Assembly: GCA_947623455.1 (NCBI GenBank)
Contig: OX392527.1
Coordinates: forward strand, 50,326,401-50,390,400
DNA from: Mimachlamys varia
Lineage: Eukaryota; Mollusca; Bivalvia; Pectinida; Pectinidae
Direction of reading: 5' to 3'
DNA length: 64,000 nucleotides
Below are positions 37,800-61,879 of the stretch, piece by piece. Within the stretch, counting starts at the first letter, position 1, and every line of letters starts with the position of its first letter. The notes under the pieces were generated by a model. That model did not search any database and was not told the origin of the DNA. It saw only the letters and a list, made by a program, of their open reading frames with translations. Position numbers and translations under genes: made by a program.

Positions 37800-38215
37800 G
37801 GTCTTGCATCACAGGGGATTTTGTCACCCGGATAGATTTTTTCACTCAAGGGGAGGTAATCAGGTACCAGTACCGATCTCTCTCAAGTCTTTATGCGACA
37901 ATCTCAGAAGGAATCTCATTTCAGTTAAAATTTTGTTGTTATGAAAGTAGTTTTTTTTGTATTTTAGAAAACTAAAACTGACCAATGTTGTTTATTTATT
38001 AAGTGTTTAAGGTCCAAGTAATTTTGTCACTCGATATATTTATACTCTCAAGGGGAGGTAATCAGGTACCAATCTCTCTCAAGTCTGTATGCCTACTCAG
38101 AAGAAATCTCATTTCAGTTACAATTTTTCTTGTTATGAAAGTAGTTTTTTTTTTTTGTATTTTAGAAAACTAAAACTGACCAATGTTGTTTATTTACTAA
38201 GTGTTTTAGGGCCAA
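37800..38215. repeat. ~200-bp tandem duplication
   Basis: Two adjacent diverged copies share TCAAGGGGAGGTAATCAGG, then TCTCTCTCAAGTCT, then a common stretch around AAACTAAAACTGACCAATG. One copy runs about 37800-38010 and the second about 38010-38210. Confidence 0.85.
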
Positions 38216-38219
38216 GGTG

Positions 38220-40449
38220 CCCATCATTCCATGTGCTTTGTGCATGTACGCACATCTACACATCATTCCGATAAAACCACATGTGCCTTTTTGTTACGAA
38301 CAGATCGAGTAATACAATTTTGAAATGTTAAGATGTTTTGTTTGTTGTTTTTTTCACGTCTACAAATTGGGTGGGATAGTGTCTCAGAGAAACAGTTGTT
38401 AAAAAACATATTACCAGTGTGTTCTTTAATGTAAGTACTATCAAGAAAGAAAGAACGTGAAAGAAAGAAGGACAAAACTCGTGTGATCCTGCAATGTACA
38501 GTTTATTCTCAACAATTTTATTATATCAACATATGCATTCTCAGATCTCTCGGATTAACTTGTCCTTGCTCTAAGACAAACAATGAATACAATCTAGTTA
38601 GCATTTCACACCACATCATCATAACCCATTACTAGGTATATAGTCAACCTCGTAGCACTGGGCCTTGACAGTGTTACACTGTATCACTGTAGTTTTAGAC
38701 ATTATATCCTAGACTACGGAGTATATCTACCAGTACTTACGGAAGTCATTTAGTATATAAAAATCAAATATCATTAGGTCTATTCCATAATTTATCTTTG
38801 GGATGAGGTGGGAAGCACCTGTATTAATGTATCATGAATGAATTGGTTAAAACCAGTTCTGCATACTAATCCTGATATTACCGTAAATCTCTTTTAATAT
38901 TCGATCTGAAAAAGTGCTTTCCTTTTCTCCCACATGGTTAATTCTGGAACAGCCCTTATCAGAATTTACACATCAATACATAGACCAGGTACATGTGTTC
39001 ATGCAATCCTACATCAAAATTTGCCTCAAATAATGAAGATGATTTTGTTGTCAATTACATAATCCACAACAGATGAACTGTTGAATAAGACCAAACATTG
39101 TCCAAACACATGTACTTATTAGCAGCTATGGGATCTTTGGAATCCAAGGGTTATGCAGTCTGAATACATATCTTCTACAGATAAATGTAAATTAAAGATG
39201 TCTGATGTCACTGAATATGGTATTAAATACTGTAAGAATTGAAGCCCAATGTAGTTTGTAATATTCAAACAAAGGACAGGTATCAGCTTTAAGCAACTGG
39301 CCATGTTTTTATACCAGAGTAACCAATTAAATAGCACACTGCAGACCCTTAAAGTTTGAAATGAATTATTCAAAGTGTGTAGAGACAAGGTGTGCCGAGA
39401 TCAGGTGCCAAAATCTTGATATATATATATATATTCTTGGACTTAATATTTTGCCTAGCCAAACAATTTTGACACTTTTTGGGCGTAAACTTCAAACTAA
39501 AGATTGCTTCACTTCATGATCTTTGGATTTCAAACATGCACTAGAGGATGTCCTAGATTTCATTTTTAGTGCTACATGGTAGACCGTAGATATCGGAGCA
39601 GCATACTCTAATACTTGTACACCAGTGACACTAGTTCAGTGATATACAGTGATGGATGTCATGCACACAACACTCACTACCAAGGCCCAGTCCTTTACAG
39701 TATATTGACACTAATATCATTTGGTTATAAAAAACTGAAGCCATACAAAACAATGATAAGTCTATTTTGTTACACAGAAAATAAAATTACATCGAATGAC
39801 AAAGATTTAAACTTAAACTAGTCTTCAAATGAAGTTTACAGCACTGTTCTAACAACTTGAAGACAGAACAATAATATTAATAATAGTAACACAAGAATTG
39901 AGAAAAAAAATCACTTTCATACAATCTGGTGTTGAAAAAATGTTCTGAAAATAGGAATATGAAGACGTGTAATATTAGATTTATTAGTAAAATATATATT
40001 GCACAGTAGACGATTGAAGTGTAGACTGTAAGATATGAGCGTGACTGACCAGACTACTGACACAGATATTTGAAACAATAGATTAAGATCAACATTTGAT
40101 AACTAAAATCTGGACAAGACCTGCATATATATAGCTAGTAGACCCCCCCCTCCCCTCCACTTCAACTTGACTCTATTAGGTTTAACCCTCTTCCCCACAC
40201 CTAGTATGTATGAAACTCCACCTCACCCCAGAAACATCCACATCCCCATCCCATGTATTGTTCAGAGCCCCCCACCCCAACTTCAGAACACTAATGAGTC
40301 AGTTGCACAAATAAAAAATGAAAAAATAGATCACAAGAAATGCTAATCCATCACAATATTCACAACCATTACATTACTTTTAGACTCCTTAAAGACTATA
40401 AGTCAGCTAGTAATAAATGGATCAGTTAGCTGAAAATAAGTCAAACTAG
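38220..40449. other. No gene seen
   Basis: AT-rich sequence. Two minus-strand AATAAA signals near 38502-38522 could end a very long Rab 3'UTR, but nothing ties them to it. Confidence 0.3.
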
Positions 40450-40905
40450 AATGGTTACTAAGTAACAGACTGGAACAAGTTAGTAAGTAACATGATAGAG
40501 CAGATACTATAAGTAACATATGAACAGTTACGATGGTGGACTGAAACAAGTTTTTTAAAATAGCAAAAGAACAGTTAGCTAATAATCAAATGAAACCTAA
40601 CTGAAGTTACCAAGGTAACATCAGAACAGCTTCTATGGTAAAGTTCTAAAGTAACAATAGACCAGTTACCAGGTAACAGACTGAGACATGTTACTATAGT
40701 AACACCAGAACAGTTACCTGGTAATAGACTGGAACATGTTACTATAGTAACACTAGAACAGTTACCTGTAACAGACTGGAACGTGTCACTATAGTAACAC
40801 TAGAACAGTTACCAGGTAACAGTCTGGAACATGTTACTATAGTAACACTAGAACAGTTACCAGGTAACAGACTGGAACATGTCACTAGTAACACTAGAAT
40901 GGTTA
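40450..40905. repeat. ~48-bp tandem repeat made of two palindromes
   Basis: About five good units (40660-40905) and older ones before them. Each unit holds GTTACCAGGTAAC and GTTACTATAGTAAC, both palindromic, joined by AGACTGGAACAT and ACTAGAACA. Confidence 0.9.
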
Positions 40906-42002
40906 ATACAGGGAACAGAGTAGAACAAATTTCAAAGTAATAAATACTACAAGCTACCTTTACTACATGAAACTGTTGTTTTACATCAAACTTATCAATA
41001 ACATATCACACAGACAGAAAACACACAAGCGCTAGGCACACAAAATATGTTTACAGTTTTTCATGATCATCATGCATTTTGTGTGTCATGCATCTGTTGA
41101 AAAATACTTGGAATTCATCATTAACACAAAATATTTATCATAACTTTTACCTTTTCTTCAGAAGCTTAATATAATTCCTCTAGCACACTGTACTGGAACA
41201 TTCGAGAATTTATTTATTAGAATTCATAATCAATATATAATATACAATGTATCTCTTTATTCATTCATAAATATCCTACATTATTTCACATAATCATAAG
41301 CTTTTACTGCATCTTGGAGAGCAACGTATTATCATACAAGGAAAACCCTATGCTTTTAAATCTGAAAAATATATTTTTGTGTTTCACATACCTCACATCC
41401 AGTTTCCTTATAGAGAATTGCACTCACAGAGTAAAAATATGTGGAACACATAGTGGGAAATAGCACTGATTTAATAATGATCATTAAGAGTAAAATCTTA
41501 ACAGGATTTTGCCTTAAAGTAAAGAGCTCTAAGATTTCATAAGTTGTATGAACTGCCCAACAGAATGTTTTCACGAAAAAAAGAATTCCTATTTTAACAA
41601 CCTGACTGAGGCTCGCTAATTAAGGTGAATACGGAAATTTAGTATTTAAACACAGAAACAACAATTTGGAAATCCAACCACTGTGACATTCTGTTACTGT
41701 AAGTTGGATAAGCAAGAATTAATGAACCAGAGAAAATAGCTTTATAGATGTTGGTGAATCTAGGATGAATTACAATTGGGAAGAAAATGCGCAAGTGTAA
41801 GTTATTTACAGGTGTTGCCGAGAGATAAGGTGTCACGCAGAGAAAAATAGAAATGCTGTAACCAGGAAAAAGATCCAGTATACAACCTATAGTGGTGGTT
41901 ATCAGGGCCTCTTACTCCACAGCAGTGTCACACTTTGAGCACAATGATGAAATATACCGGTCACTACACTTGTAAATCAGTACATCAGGACAGCGACCAT
42001 AA

Positions 42003-42085
42003 TTCATTCACCCCTGATGACGGATTTGGACTCTTCTAATTCAAAGGTTGGAATAGTTCATTATGATATTTCGGGGGTGAATGAG
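42003..42085. repeat. Short dispersed repeat TTCATTCACCCCTGA, copy 1
   Basis: ~83 bp unit bounded by TTCATTCACCCCTGA and TTTCGGGGGTGAATGAG, inverted ends, with CTCTTCTAATTCAAAGG inside. Related copies at 54713 and 60109. Confidence 0.7.
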
Positions 42086-44849
42086 TAAATGGATGGCAGA
42101 CGCATAAACATGGATGATTTTGAAAGAATAAGATTATTTAAAACACGGTAATGTACCGAAACCTACACTTTTTGTAGGAAGTCTTATTTTTTTCCAGACA
42201 TCAAATTGATTAAATGGATTTCTTGGGTTCAATGATAATCCGAATACAAGGACAGTTTTTTTTTTTGAGATACCCTCAAATCAGTGGCATTGCTGTTAAA
42301 TTTACAATAATCAACTCTACAATTTATGAGGAAAGAAATACATATGTGATTCAAGTCTCCTTAAACAGATTTTCAGAGAATATTTGACATGATTTACGTA
42401 ATGCGCAAAATTGTAACTCCTTAAAAAAAATATGTACTTCTACCATGCTAATGTCTTTGGACGAGGCTAACCTTGTTTACTGTGTGTCAAAAACAATCAC
42501 AAAATATCATATCACATGAAAATTGTGGAAAACGAAATGAAAATTTGATGTATGAGTTACTTTTGTCTCAAAAATAATTTAATGTATTAAACCAAAATGA
42601 TATTGTTCATTTAAATCTAATAAATTTGATAATGATATTGAACATGGTGTCAAACCTGATATTTGACCCATGTATTGGCATAATACTAGTACATGTATAT
42701 ACATAATGTAGTATTTTGTAATACCTCTGTTGGAATAAAGTGAATGGACAGTTTAAGTTACACAAGTAGAATTCTACCGAGAAACTGTTTCCACCTGCTA
42801 TGAGTCACGTTCATACATTAAATCACACACAAATATTTGTCAACAAAACATACCAAAAAAATAGTTAAATCTTGTTATTGACAAATATAAGAAAACAAGC
42901 ATAGAAAATTTCAATGAAAACAATAACAAAATTCTAACGAGATTATAAACTATTATATACCAATTGGTATTAATATCTAAACATATCTCCATGCAATTTG
43001 GTACCACCTGGTTATTGATTGATAATTCTAAACATTGACCCATCAGAGCTCTAAAATTGACCAATCAGAGCTCTAAAATTGACCAATCAGTGATGGAGCT
43101 GAATCTGTTTCCTTTTTGGAAATATTTTCAAAATCTATAATCATGCTGGCTTTTTATTTTTCTTTTTAAATTCCAATATGTAGTGCATTGGTGTTCACCT
43201 CTGAGACCGCCAAACAGGGATATATCTCCCTCATTCCACATTTCCAATATGGAAGAGGTGCGTGAAATGTGACTGAAACTGCATTGCTCAATTTGTCGGT
43301 CCCTTTTCATGTTTCAACATAACTTCAGAAAGTATTAATTTGGTCCAGACACACCTGTTATGGTCATTACACACACCCCTGTAGTAACAGGAATATCATT
43401 TGACCACAGGATGTAGATTTTGAGTTTGTGTGAGTTTGGATTTAAATATTAGAGGTTTCGAGGGAGATTGGTAAATTTTGGTAGTGGTGCAGAGATCTTA
43501 AAAAGTGCTATTAGATGAAATACAGAATGTCCTTTGCCGTGAGGTTAAGCAGCAAGTTGTCATAGAAACAGCTCTAATAAGACAGTCATAAAAAAATTCT
43601 TTTTGGGGCAGGTGCTTTAACATAACTGCATTTTCATCATAGTCAAAGTATCTATTTTACAATTAAAAAGACACTTTCACTCATATATCGTTCATTTCTA
43701 TAAGCCTTTAACAAATTTGGAAACAAAGAAATAAACTTTCAACCATCATTCATACAGACAATAACAAACTTATTCCTCACAAATTTAAATCCAGACAAAC
43801 ATGTACATATTTGATCAACAGAAGGTTTATATAAATATACAGTGGAATTTTGTTTTCTGTAAAATTTAAATTAAAAAACAAATTTTAATAAAAACATAAT
43901 GTTTGCACTTGGTCATATCAGAATCCATGCATTTTTCAGGGAAGTGAATTTGAACGAATGCTGGATTTTGGACAAATGATAAGCTGCTATTTCAAATCTT
44001 CACAGCATTATATGTTAATTTTCAAACATTTCAAAACTTTTTTGGACAGAAACCAGCGACTACCCATGCAGGTATCAAAATTCTATGAAATTCAATGTAA
44101 TTTTGTGGAATGTTGAATAAATCTATAGAGTATATGAACAGATAGAAACATTAAATACATGTACTAGAAACACACAACAGTAACACTTGTTAAACTCAAC
44201 ATTATCTTGTAGATATAATAGATAAACAATGAAATATTCACCCTGCACTGGTAAACTTAATACTTACTGGGTTTACCATTCAAATCTTATAAACTGGTAA
44301 ACCAAGTAAAATATTCACTAACAGATTCATGTGTATTATAAATGAAAAAAAAAAAAAAAAAAAACCTGCCAAAATGAAATAATCTATCAAATTAAATATT
44401 TGAAAATATTAAATTTAATATAGTATGTACTAGTGAAATGGATCCAATTTCATGATGGAGAGAGCTCACACTAAATATACATGCTCTCCTAGTTCCATTA
44501 AAGACAACCACGCTTTCAGTTTTTTCGTTAGTGTACTATGACGTTCTAACGAACGTTTTTAAAAAGCAAAGATGTTGCGTGGATTCTGCCATCGAATGGC
44601 AATTGTGATGTCATTTTCTATCACATGATCAACAGACTAATCCGATCCCCATTTTTTAATCAGAAAACCAGTGATAATACCAAGGGTTTATCAAAGAACA
44701 TTTCTTGTATGTAATTTGTATGAGTGTTAAAGGAAATCAAGGAAAATATAAAATAAATTATATTATTAATGACCCTCAATTTTCTTTTTCTTTTAATTAA
44801 TAAAACAAACTTAGGAATCCACAACTTGAGCCATAATAGTCTACAGGTA

Positions 44850-45108
44850 AATATGGAGATGTTTCAACTGAGTTATCTCCCTTCTTTTACTGCAGCTCAG
44901 AATTCCTCCAGACAGATTAACACTATCAGCCCTCTGGATTCTTCTGACTACTCTAGCAGTAGTAGCACATGTACAGGATTCCTCTGGCTGTTCCAACAGT
45001 TGCCCCTTGGGATTTCTCTGAGCTGTTCCAGCAGTAGTCCCACAGGTGTCTTCTGGCTGTTCCGACAGTTGTCCCATGGGATTTCTCTGGGCTGTTCCTT
45101 CTCTTGGA
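44850..45108 (-). other. Rab 3' flank/UTR with internal direct repeat
   Basis: Directly beyond the Rab stop, a GC-richer stretch holds two ~65 bp copies of GAGAAATCCCATGGGACAAC or GAGAAATCCCAAGGGGCAAC plus GGAACAGCCAGA. It is probably 3'UTR. The frame stays open for ~51 codons after the TAG. Confidence 0.5.
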
Positions 45109-56041
<10,933 letters not shown>

Positions 56042-56771
56042 TTATACATGTACTTTAATCAATTTGACATTAAAATTGCAGTCTGCACAGCAAACCTCTA
56101 GATCCCTACGACCATAAAGATTCCTATTAAAACACCATTAAGCTGGAACATATTTCGTGTAGATGAAAGAGTTTCCACCATATTGTTACGTAAAACTGTC
56201 CAACAGCAAATAAAATAAATCTAACAACATCAGGATGGCAGGAACAGAGGATTCACTGATATCTCGACCCAAAACTTCAAAATGTCTGTTGTCTGGTAAC
56301 AGAATATCTCTTTATGTCCTTTGGGGATCTCATAGATTTTGAAAACCTGCTGTATCTATTTGTAATGGTACTTCAAAAAATTTTGAAAATAATGTAAAAA
56401 CCATTGTGAAAATACTGTATACACTTCATTCATACATAATGTATGTTTTCCAGAATGTCCGCTTTAAACATAATAAATAATTCAAAACTTTTGACTGCAT
56501 TAATATTAGGCATTGTTTGATTGATTGCAATTTGGCTCAGTGTCTTGGATCTCCAACAACAAGGATCCTCATTCCACTTTCAGAAATTGCAACTCAATAT
56601 TTGCTACTTATTTTTCCAATATCACTTGAACTGTGACTCTAACAAATCATTTATAAGAAGAAAGCAAAACCTTGTAAACAAAACATAGTCAACAACAGTG
56701 TTCTCAGAGAAAACAAATTGTAATGAGACTAGACTTTAATGGTCCAACTTTGTTACAGCTGTATCCAAATG

Positions 56772-58020
56772 GAAGTTAAAGGGAGGCAACTGTATATAGG
56801 GAAGGGAGGTAACTCTATACAGGAAAGGGAGGTAACTGTATAAGGAAGGCAGGTTAACTTTATATATGGAAGGCAGATAACTGTATATAGGGAAGGCAGG
56901 TAACTTTATATAGGAAAGGGAGGTAACTGTATATAGGGAAGGCAGGTAACTTTATATAGGAAAGGGAGGTAACTGTATATAGGGAAGGCAGGCAACTTTA
57001 TATAGGGAAGGGAGGTCACTTTATATAGGGAAGGTAGGTAACTGTATATAGGGAAGGCAGGCAACTTTATATAGGGAAGGAAAGTAACTGTATATAGGGA
57101 AGGGAGGTCACTTTATATAGGTAAAGGAGGTAACTGAATATAGGGAAGGCAGGCAACTTTATATAGGAAAGGGAGGTAACTGTATATAGGGAAGGCAGGT
57201 AACTTTATATAGGAAAGGGAGGTAACTGTATATAGGGAAGGCAGGCAACTTTATATAGGGAAGGGAGGTCACTTTATATAGGGAAGGTAGGTAACTGTAT
57301 ATAGGGAAGGCAAGCAACTTTATATATATATAGGGAAGGGAGGTCACTTTATATAGGAAAGGGAGGTAACTGTATATAGGGAAGGCAGGTAACTTTATAT
57401 AGGAAAGGGAGGTAACTGTATATAGGGAAGGCAGGCAACTTTGTGTAGGGAAGGGAGGTCACTTTATATAGGGAAGGTAGGTAACTGTATATAGGGAAGG
57501 CAGGCAACTTTATATAGGGAAGGGAGGTCACTTTATATAGGTAAAGGAGGTAACTGAATATAGGGAAGGCAGGTAACTTTATATAGGAAAGGGAGGTAAC
57601 TGTATATAGGGAAGGCAGGTAACTTTATATAGGAAAGGGAGGTAACTGTATATAGGGAAGGCAGGCAACTTTATATAGGGAAGGGAGGTCACTTTATATA
57701 GGGAAGGTAGGTAGCTGTATATAGGGAAGGCAGACAACTTTATATAGGGAAGGGAGGTCACTTTATATAGGTAAAGGAGGTAGCTTTATATTGGGAAGGG
57801 AGGTAAATGGATATAGGGAAAAGAGTTAACTATATATAGGGAAGGAAAGTAACTGTATATAGGGAAGGTAGGTAACTTTATATAGGGAAGGGATTTAATT
57901 ATATTTAGAAAAGGGAGGTAACTTTATATAGGAAAGGGAGGTAGCTGGATATAGGGAACAGAGGTATAACTATATTTGGGAAGGAAAGTAACTGTATATC
58001 GGAAAGGAAGGTAACCGAGT
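56772..58020. repeat. ~25-bp minisatellite (GGGAAGG..GGTAACT)
   Basis: Tandem short units alternating GGTAACTTTATATAGG and GGTAACTGTATATAGG with GAAAGGGA, GAAGGCA or GAAGGTA spacers. Several longer blocks are repeated (for example the pattern at 57160-57300 recurs near 57350 and 57590), showing higher-order duplication. It lies upstream of the Rab switch II exons in what is probably an intron. Confidence 0.95.
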
Positions 58021-58069
58021 ATAAGAGAAACATACAGTGCAGTGTTATATCCAGTTAATAGCTTTAGCA

Positions 58070-58250
58070 TTGTAAGTGACATGCAAGATTTTAGTGGTGG
58101 AAGAAAGTCAACGTTCCTCGAGAAAAACCATTGACCAACGGTCAGTATCTGGTGAATCTCGCACATAGGCCTCAAAACTCACGACCCCGAGGTAGAGGGC
58201 TTGTGTTAGCAGAATGTCAGACACCTTAACCCCTTGGCCCCCATAGAGCA
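58070..58250 (-). mobile_element. tRNA-derived SINE
   Basis: Minus strand: head with GGGGCCAAGGGGTTAAGG, B-box region GTCGTGAGTTTTGAGGCC, and the CTTCCACCACTAAAATC body block shared with the element at 47803. Confidence 0.7.
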
Positions 58251-58254
58251 GTGG

Positions 58255-60100
58255 TACGGGGATCTTTAAGTCAAGCTGATGTGAACATGAAAATAATGAA
58301 ATCAGTAGATCCACTTTGCCGAAGCTTTACAAATTATTTCCCGTACAAGTATCAGCCCTCACTCACATGTACTTTAGGTCGTTTTCCTTTGCCGCATTAC
58401 TTTGTCGTTAATGTATTGGCTTCCAGCCCACATGTTTACTGATGGTGAAATGTCACTGCTGACGACAAGCAAAGACTTTCATGTAAAAGACGAGGTTTCA
58501 TGACAGTCTAAGTAATTAGCAATTATTTAAAAAATTGTTCTAATGATTCGTGTTGAATGTTGATGTTTGAGTGTGTTATTGACAGCAGTCCTATGGGGGA
58601 CTCAGCATTGTCTCATACAAAACAGTTTAAAACAATTGTCTGCCTGTTTTTATATTGCTTACAATAATTATGTACATCTTAGTCTCATTGAGAAATATTT
58701 TGTATCCTTGTGTGATATGAAGATGGTGATTGAGATTGAAGAATCGGTTCTCACTTTGAGGACTTAACATTTATTTGGATGGGACCAAGATTTACATAAC
58801 GGGTGTTGTCAATGAAGCAAAAGACTTAATTTTTTGGAACACCTGGTCTTATTTGATTGCGGGTTCAGATTATGTTTTTTTGGACACTTCAGTATTATCT
58901 GATTTTTTTATAGCATACAAATTTTTCCTCCTAAAAGATATGTCTAATTTTGTTGTCATTTCATGGAACAGTGAGGATGATGCAGTGTTTGCCACTATAA
59001 AATATGTACTGATGAACTGTAAGCATCAAGGTCACTAACAGAAATTGGAAATTTTGATAGACATCTTTTTTATAAAAAATCTCATGAGAATTAATGAGTT
59101 ATCCATTACAATTGTAACATTTTCAAAGCAGCTGACTCTTAATACATTGTAAAATCAAATCTCTATAAATGTATTAGAATCAATGACATAGTAATTAATT
59201 GTAGTCTATATAATATATTACAGTGTATAACAATCTGATAAAAAAATAATCTTTCAGCAGTTTTCGTGTATTAAAAAGACATCACAAGAAAATATTTTAA
59301 AGTATACACCTACGTCATTACAAAAATATCTTTTAAAACATTTTTACAAATGTGTTATATTAAGAAAAGCAATTACATTTCTAAACTGCTATTCCAGGTG
59401 TTTTCCAGGTGTATGAGCAGACACTTAAACATATATACTAGAGAAGGTGAATCAGCCTATGTATATAAATGTATTTGTAAGATACACAACCATATTAAGC
59501 CGCTACTTGAGTGTAAAAATATCTAGTATACTAAGAAATGTGACATTTAAAATGCTATTTTACAGGTATCGGACGTGATCGGCGAGCTGTACCTAGTGTG
59601 GGTGGCTATATTTAACAGGTATCGGACGTTACGGCGAGCCCTACCTGGTATGGGCGGCTATATAATTGGGTGTACCAGTACAGGTAAAATTAAGGATCAG
59701 CACAGCTTTTCACGCTAAGCCAAGTGTAAACAGCCAACTTCGTGTCCTGGGGACTATCCTTACTTGAAATTTCATTAATTTGATACCGAACAAATATTTA
59801 ACAAATTTGACAATTTTAGCCATCTGTTTGAGGTAACTAGTCTGTGTTAGAGTATATGATATTATTGATTGACGTTATATCAGATATATACATGGAAGTA
59901 ACTTAACATTTTCTATTAATCTATATGACAGTGTCATTTCTTATCTATGAACAAGAAAATATGTGATCAAACACAGGCCTTAAAGATGTCACACACAGCA
60001 ATATTGACTCAAACGGTGTATACTGTACATATATCACGAGTGTATCTACATCATTATATAAGCTAGTGATCAAATCACAGGCACTTACCCGGTAAGCTGT
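58255..60100. other. No gene recognised
   Basis: The missing Rab P-loop and switch I exons were looked for here on the minus strand and not found. Only short frames and the direct repeat at 59570 are present. Confidence 0.35.
59570..59665. repeat. Two-copy ~52-bp direct repeat
   Basis: ACAGGTATCGGACGT occurs twice, each followed by CGGCGAGC, TACCT and GGGCGGCTATAT or GGGTGGCTATAT. Confidence 0.8.
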
Positions 60101-60108
60101 AACGCCTT

Positions 60109-60192
60109 AATTCATTCACCCCTGAAGACACATTTAAACTCTTCCACCTCAAAAACTGGAATGGTTCATTATGAAATTTCAGGTGTGAATGC
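60109..60192. repeat. Short dispersed repeat, copy 3
   Basis: Contains TTCATTCACCCCTGAAGACA and ends TTTCAGGTGTGAATG. Confidence 0.65.
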
Positions 60193-60297
60193 CATTACGG
60201 ATACATGTCCTGTTTCCACTTTACTTTATCACACATATATTACTCCACATTAATTAAAATTAAAATTGCCAAAACATTTTATTAATTATATTACTTA

Positions 60298-60677
60298 TAG
60301 GGCTAGGCGGTTTTACCGGTACACCGTGGTATAACGTTTTGATGGTACGTACCGTGGTACATTAGTCCTGTACCCGTTTTTTGGGAACTTTCATTTAACT
60401 TACAAAAGAACTATTTGTTACATAGATCAATTGGAATTCCAATATGGTTTAATTATAATTTCCAATAAATTTGCTGATAAACTAGGACAGACATAGTTTC
60501 AGTCAAACAATATTAGAGGATAACACAACGAGAAACTGATGACAGGCCTCCTGTTGATTTGCTTCAGAACAAAAACAGCCAGAGACCTTTAGCTAGCTCA
60601 AACATTCAATCAAGGTGGTATTTGCCTAAATACCTTGGTATACCGTGGTACTTTTGATTGTGTGGTACCCAGCTCTA
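60298..60677. mobile_element. 380-bp hAT-type element with perfect 8-bp TSD
   Basis: Begins TAGGGCTAGGCGG and ends ...GGTACCCAGCTCTA, its imperfect inverse. ATTACTTA flanks both sides exactly (60290-60297, 60678-60685). The subterminal parts are rich in GGTATACCGTGGTAC-type motifs. There is no coding sequence, so it is non-autonomous. The 8 bp TSD is the hAT hallmark. Confidence 0.88.
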
Positions 60678-60689
60678 ATTACTTATTTG

Positions 60690-60885
60690 ATTAGGGTGAT
60701 AAGTGGATAGAGCACTTGCCTTTCACCAAGGGGGCGAGGGTTTGATTCCCCAACTGGGCGTGAAAAGATATGGAGTCACCGTTTTCCACTCACAATAAGA
60801 CCATACACATGCTACCGTAACACCCTGGCCGACATCAGTGTTGTTTTGTAATTATTGTAACTTAAATAAAGTTTATATATATCTA
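60690..60885 (+). mobile_element. tRNA-derived SINE
   Basis: Same type as at 35186: head GATAAGTGGATAGAGCACTT with B box GGGTTTGATTCCC, body with CACCGTTTTCCACTCACAAT and AAGACC, tail AAATAAAGTTTATATATA. Confidence 0.8.
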
Positions 60886-61382
60886 TTTTCATTTATTCCA
60901 CTTAATTTAGGTTTTTTAAAGATTTATTTGTAGTTAAACACTAAACAGGGCCAGGATAAATCAAGTTTACAGAACTGTTGGTTAAAGCATCTGAGTTTGA
61001 TGATCTGAAGTCCGGTCTCTCGGATTGAATCCTGGGTTAACCTAGGTAAAATGTTTCTGAGAGCATACAGTTGCAGCTACATGTATAGTAATTCTTTAAA
61101 AGTACCCTTAACATTTTACATTTACTGTCTTTCATTAAACTTGTGAAAGTTATGATACTTGTTTTGGAAAATATTATCAAAGCCATGTATATATATCGCC
61201 ACACAGGAAAAACATAATTTGGAAAGCACAGCGACATGCATTGACCTACATGGGAGACAGATAAGCCAGGTGGCACAGGACTGGTATGTAATTAGCACCT
61301 CATCAGGTATCTCCTGCTAATTCCTCAATATTGATTATTGATTGTTTATCTATGTGTACGTAATAGGACGAGGAAAAGTGAT

Positions 61383-61470
61383 AAAGATGGTGCTGCTGTC
61401 ACTGGGGCTCGAACCCACAACCCTTGGCTCTCCAGCACGATTCTCTACCGCTCTACCAACTGAACTAAAG
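61383..61470 (-). mobile_element. tRNA-like SINE head
   Basis: Minus strand: TAGTTCAGTTGGTAGAGCGG (good A box) and GGGTTGTGGGTTCGAGCCCC (good B box). The would-be acceptor ends do not pair, so I take it as a SINE or tRNA relic, not a working tRNA gene. Confidence 0.6.
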
Positions 61471-61879
61471 GGAAATTCCTAACAGCTCAGGCTTGTAAAG
61501 CAACCTAATCAATGCACATCTTTAACATATGTACTTGTAAACAATTTGAACATGGTTAGTTGTATTTCACACATACACATACCTTATTCTATTTCTAATT
61601 AACACTATAACATCAGCTACATGTATACCTGTGAAATAAACCTGATCACCATTGATATCTCTACATAATGTTAACTGTTACAGGGAAATCTCTAAATGAT
61701 GTTAACATATCACATGATCTATCTAGGGATGTTGATTTTACGAAATAAACAATTATTATATGTATTATGACAAGAATTACGCGTAATTGTATGTCTCGCC
61801 TTTCCCGCTTTGCCTGTAATATTTAAGTCCCAACGTAAAAATTAGTATGAAAAGATACATACAGCAAGATTATATCTGT

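Noticed and set aside
57159..58175. Short LPYIKLPAFPIYSYLP-type frames
   Set aside because: They are translations of the 25 bp minisatellite.
61383..61470. Functional tRNA gene on the minus strand
   Set aside because: The A and B boxes are good but the acceptor stem does not pair and spacing is off. It fits a SINE head or relic.
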